From Branchiostoma floridae (taxonomy: Eukaryota > Chordata > Leptocardii > Amphioxiformes > Branchiostomatidae): a DNA stretch of 64,000 nt. Position numbers and translations under genes: made by a program. The DNA lies in assembly GCF_000003815.2 (NCBI RefSeq), contig NC_049979.1:20598759-20662758 (forward strand). Direction: 5' to 3'. Below are positions 46,801 through 52,800 of this stretch, piece by piece (the first letter of the stretch is position 1; every line of letters begins with the position of its first letter). The notes below the pieces were generated by a model. The model searched no databases, was not told the origin of the DNA, and was given only the letters and a program-made list of their open reading frames with translations.

Positions 46801-49800
46801 ATAAATTAAACAAAGTAGGACTAAGATTACAGCCTTGTCGAACCCCACAGTTAGTTACAAAAGTTTCGGTAAGACCGTGGCTAGTTTTAACACAATTTGT
46901 TGTTTTGGAATACATGTCTTTTATGGTATGTAAGAATTTTCCCCCGATTCCAAGTTTATTCAATTTCAGTAAAAGGCCCTCTCTCCAAACCGAATCAAAT
47001 GCTTTGCTGAAATCAACAAAACATACATAGAGTCTTTTGTTTTTATCTAAATATTTGCTTACTAAAGTAGACAGTACAAATAGGTTGTCAGCTGTTCTAA
47101 ATTTCTTTCTAAAACCAGCCTGTTGTGGTTTGAAAAGGCTGTAATGTTCTGCGAAGTTAACAAGACGGGTATTCAAAATGGATGAGAATAGCTTTCCCAG
47201 ACAACTAATTATGGATATTCCCCTATAGTTGTCTGGGAGCGAGGGGTCTCCTGATTTATGGATGGGTACAATGTGACTTAGTGACCATGCTTTAGGGTAG
47301 TAACCATTTTGTAGACAGGAGTTGAATATGTGGAGAAGAGGTTTCTTTAGGATAGAGTTACCGCACTTCAACATTTCGTTTATGATCATATCGTCACAAC
47401 TTGATTTATTGTTTTTTAATTTGCATATGGCAGTGTCCAATTCTTCCTCTGTTATAAGGGAATCTAGAGTACAGCTCTCTAATGAAGAGGTACTAAACAT
47501 GGAAGAAGTGTCAACAGTTTCTGTGGCGGAAGCGTCCACATTACAATCCCTGGTTACATTTGGTGGATTTTTGTTGAGGTTACTAAAGTGTTGTAACCAC
47601 GCCTCGTCTGAGATCTGGTTGTGTCCTGTTGTTTTTTCTGGTTTCAGCTTATTCACCAGGCTCCAGAATGCGGACGGATTACTTTCCCTGAGGGACGAAA
47701 GCTGGTCCATTATTTTTTGTTGAAAATCGCGCTTTTTCTTTTTTACCAGTTTTCTGTATTCTTTTTTTGTTTAAAAAAAAATCTTCCTCTAATTTCTAGG
47801 TTCAATGGGTGTTTTTTGAAGTAAGGTGGTCAGGTTTTTTATTTCTCGCTTCATTTCCGTGCAACTTTTATCGAACCACCTCTTGTTTTGTTTTTTCGGT
47901 GGTTGTTTTCTTTAACTTTTCAAATTCAAACACTTGTAGCCAGCATCTCTTAACAAAGAACTAAATTCACAAACAACGTTTACGATTTCACCTGGAGCGG
48001 TTGTATCGGAGGGAATTTCGCGTGAAATGGCGTGTAATTTTTGTAAAGTGTGGGATTGACTCAGGACTTGGACAAAATTTTGAGAAGATCTTTCGTTCCA
48101 AATAAATCGTTTAGGTGCTGGTTTGGTGTTTGTGTTAGAGGATTTATGTTTTTCTTGGACGTGATGTTTAGCAGAGTTTGAGTGGCTAAACACGGACAAC
48201 ATACAATGGTCGGAGAAGATAGTTAGAGGGTTGACCCGAAATAGTAGGATGTGATTTAGGAATGATTGGCTAGAAATCATATAATCTACTGTACTGCAGC
48301 CTTTGGGTTGATAGCAGGTGAATTTCCCCTGCAGGTCACCAGCTACCCTGCCGTTCAGTATGGTCAGGTTAGCTTGAATACAGAGATCACATATGAGTCT
48401 ACCAAATTTGTTTGGGGGTGCCTTATCTAGGTGTTGTCTGTCTGACTCGCAGTTAGAATTTACAATTTGATTGTCAACGTCATGAATGTCGCTGTGAACA
48501 AAGTCTCGAAGATTACCTAGACGGGAGTTCAAGTCCCCTCCGAGTAATAAGAACCCTTGCGTGCCGTAGTTGGAAATTTCTTTTTCTAAGATTTCCAGAA
48601 CATGATTTTCGGAGTTTTTATGTGTTGTGGATGAGCTTGGACTGATGTATACTGAGCAAATGAATAAGTCTTTAGGGATACCTAGAAGTTTGCGGTCAAT
48701 TCGCACCCAAAGGATATCTGGGGACATTGATGGCATTTTACTTATGTGGCTTTTCTAATTTCATTCTTGAAGAAAAATATGATACCGCCAGAAGAGCGTT
48801 TTGCTCGCTTACTCTTTGTTCTGTGCACATGAAAGTAGCTATAATTTGGTAAATCTATTTTTGTGCTATCTGTTGACCAAGTTTCCAGAAGCGAAAAGAA
48901 ATCAAACTTGTTTACGTGTGTCAAAAAGTCTTCGTCTTCTAATTTACTCCCTAAGCCATGAATGTTCCAAATGCCGAAGCTCTTGCTTCTGCCACCTGGA
49001 AGCGTTTTCATCGCAAAAGTACAAAGCAATACCTAAAACGGTATTCTTATCCGAGAAGTCAATAATCCAAATCTTAATTATGTCTTTACCATAACCCTCA
49101 ATATCTAATTCCTTAAAGAACCGAATGAAGTAGACTGAGGAAAAGGAAAAAAAAAATTCTAGTAAATAAAGCAATGATAGTATCATATTTGCTATCTCTA
49201 CTTAACAACCCTATGTCTACTAGTTTATCTGTTTAACTCATTAACTATATATCACTGATCAGACAAACTATGTCTGACTTAGGACTAGAGATGAAAACAG
49301 TAGGTAAATAAATTATTCTTACTATGAACTATTTCCTTAATGTTTCCTACCACATGTTGAACATAGGAGATGCGGGATGCTACGGCCAATGTGGAGAGTT
49401 CATCCGTGGTGGGTTCTTTGATGGAAAGTTTCTAGAAGGCATGCCCCACGGTGCGGGAGGGTGGTTGAACATGGCGGGTGGGCATCCCCAGGGTCCCGGA
49501 GGCGGACTCGGCAGGAACGGTGGACGTCCAGGATGTGGGGGTTTGGGCACAAGCTGGGTTCTCCATCTGCGCTCCTTGGTTGAGTTGAGGGCCTAGAGAT
49601 GGACTTCCTCTCGGTACATTTGGTGGGCTGGTCTCTCTCGCTGCGCAAGGTGGCTGCTGTTGTCTCTGTTTGCTAGTACCGTTTCTATTTGATGAAACGG
49701 TGGACTGGTTGGCAAGGGAACCGTTCTCCTGCCCTTGCACTGAATTCGAAGGGTGGATATATAGGTGGGGGTGCGGTCCGCTCACCAGCCTGTCCGCTGC

Positions 49801-52800
49801 GCGTAGGGGGGAGACCGTTACTGGCGATGCGTCCCTGTTGTCTCTGCCTTCCGGCGGAGGGGTGGTTAGGTGCCGGTGACCTCATTCGCTGGCTCGGTGG
49901 CGAGGACTGATTGTCTCTAGCAGCCTTGCAGGCAAAGAACCTGGCCACTATACATGTATATTGTTGAGTTAAACCCTTTTCATTAAGCATACATGTACCT
50001 TTGTAGTGCAGTACGGAAGCCTGAAGTTAAGCCATTTCAGTTACTGCTGTCATCTCCTTTTTCATCCATGCTTTGATACCTCCCCTCAGGCGAAACGCGA
50101 CGAGTCCTCAGCCCCACCCCTGCCTACGACTGGACCTGCTTCAGCAGGAACCTTCTCGGTGTCTCCCCCTACGAAGTGGAGTCGGCTCCACCCATGGAAT
50201 GTCCCACGCCATGCTACGAGCACACGACATGCGCTGACTGCCTGGAGAGTAAGGGGGCAGACGGCGGGTGGCAGGAGTGTGTATGGAGCGACAGCCTAGG
50301 CCAGGTCTGCTGTGTTCTAAACAGCCTGTTTCTGTAATGAAATAACCAAAACTAGTGCTAACAAAGCAATTGGAGCGGGCAGACACTTCACATAAGTTAG
50401 ATACACTCGCAGATACATACATACATACACACAGATAGACAGACACAAACCGTCTTCTAAGGTACTGGTAACAACCAGACTTAATAGTTTATGTTGGATT
50501 GGGGAAAGGCATTTAAAAACTCGACATTACAGATACTTTTGTTGAAAATGGTCATTGAACAATTCAATTGAACACAAGATGAAAATGCAACTGTCATGTT
50601 ACCCTTTGAATCCTAAAATGTTCCATGTTTTGTTCCAGTGCATGAGCCCATCATATATGCCCATGCGTTGCACCAATGGCATCTGTGGCCGGGTCATCCA
50701 ACACTCGTCAGACTCCTGCAACAAGGCCTGCATCAGCAACACCCAGTGCTCCACCTGCCTGGCCCACCTACAGTGTGGCTGGTGTGCCGTGGACAGCTTG
50801 AACGGCGAAGGCTTCTGTATGGCCGGCGGCCTGAACGGCCCAATCAACGACGGCATCTGCTTACAAAACAACATCACACTGCCTACGGTAGATGTCATAC
50901 CGGAGGACGTCAGGAACTTGAGCATCAGCATCGGCAGGCTGGCCTCTGGAACATGGGCGTTTAGGCAGTGTCCACCTGAAAACGAATGCCTGAATGGCCA
51001 CTTTCACTGTGAAGAGAACGAGCAGTGTATCGACACCCCACTGTCCTATACCTGTGAATGTAAAAATGGCTATGAGAAAAAGTGAGAACTTAAATTACTT
51101 ATCAAATTACTTAGTAGTCCATTTTGAAATCTCAGGAATTGAACATTTTTTGTTGCTCTCTTGTTTCACTATGAATACATGTACTTGTAATGAATATAGC
51201 ATGTTCTACTCTTGTCTTTGGTCTTCAACCCCTTTCTAAAACTGTTTTTGTCTGCCCCAAGAACATTTTAAAAAGAAAGGTTTATTTCGAACTATGCAAA
51301 AAACTATATACATTTAGCACAACCAACAGAATGAATAACGATGTCTACTTTAGCTATTTTAAGTCTACTAAGTAATTGATTTTAAAATCAGTCAACCCAA
51401 GACTGAGGACAAAGCCTGACAATTGTTCGAATGTAGCCTTGGCATGGAATGTGTTTTCAGCCTACCAGATCGGGCCACCCTTACTCTTGTCAGAGTGTTA
51501 GGAACTATGGTGTGCATGTCTACTAACTCTGTCTTTTCCTGCTATGTTATATCTTCAGGGATGGAATGTGCAAACCTCAGTGCCGGCAAGGCTGTGTGAA
51601 CGGAACCTGCACGTTACCGGACGTGTGCGAGTGTTACTTCGGTTATGTGGGGGACAACTGCTCTGTGTCCTGTCAATGTAACGGTCACAGTAACTGTGCC
51701 AATGCCACCCACACAGATGTCTGTCTGGAGTGTGTGAACAACACACAGGTGAAATGCTTTGTACTTGTGGACACCTTCTTCCTTTGTGACCTCTTGACTT
51801 GAAAGAGGGGGGGGGGGGTAAAAATAGAGAGGCAATCATTTGATTTGTAATTACAGGCAGTTTTAGAAATGTTTCTTGAGTTGATACATTATCACCCTAG
51901 AATGAACAAAAGAAAGCTTAAGTTTGCTCTTGACCATCCACTGCTGACAGAAGCTTTCTAGCCTGAACATAATTCCTGCATCCATGTCCCAACAAAATAC
52001 TCTAGAAAATGAATTGAGATGTAACGTGTTCATCATGAATTATGATTTTAATTCATGGACACACTTGTCAAGATTTTATCATTATCATGGCAGGGTATTG
52101 TCGCTCTCTTTGAGGAACCCCTCCCTTGAACTGTTCCAGACTCTTCTGCATCTTGCAGTCTGTGGCCAGGTGGGGCCTAGAGTACATGTATAAAGTACCC
52201 CCTGGTAACAATCGTACAATTCATTTTCTTACAGTACTGGATTTTCTGTCAAATTTCTTGAACTAAATGATTGTTATGCCATCCACAGGGAAGGCAGTGT
52301 GAGGAGTGCAAGCCCTTCTTTGTGGGGAATGCCAGGAACAACGGCACGTGTATTCCGTGTGAGGAGTATTGTCACTACAACAGCCATGTCTGTGTGAGCA
52401 GATACATGCTGCCACTGATGGAGGATTACCCACAGCTATTCTCGGTAAGGGACTGTCATGTTACGTTTTGCCAGATGTTGGCATAGACCAATACTTCCAA
52501 TATTGAGGCATGCTTTAAATCTTATTTTTCAGTCATTCTAAATCAAGAAATGTTTAGAGATTGAATGGCAGCTGGGAAGGGGGGTGATGAAAGATAATCA
52601 AGATATCCTTTGCAGTTTTTAGCTGTAGTTCACATCAAAGTTCAACTGACATCAAATCAATCAAAGCTGTAACAGTAACTTTACCATTGTGTTTCTTTTT
52701 TAGGGTCGCAATAGGACACAGACAAGCGAGTTAGTGGTGAAAGGAAGTGACATGGACGATGCAGTGTGTGTCAACTGCCAAAACTTCAGTGATGGTGAGA

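Larger units (their letters stand above)
45345..49190 (-). mobile_element. Nearly full-length non-LTR retrotransposon, frameshifted
   Basis: Opposite-strand insertion in MEGF8 intron 32. In order on the minus strand: apurinic-type endonuclease (49029-47912), linker, reverse transcriptase (47710-46538), thumb and carboxy-terminal zinc-finger-like region (46529-45470), then a 3' end AATAAAGGTC followed by (TTCA)n. At least three frame breaks mean it is inactive. A GC-rich stretch further right (49350-49960) may belong to its 5' part. Large introns tolerate such antisense insertions. Confidence 0.9.

Noticed and set aside
51808-51820. G-run of about 13
   Set aside because: A homopolymer in an intron, prone to sequencing error, with no further structure.
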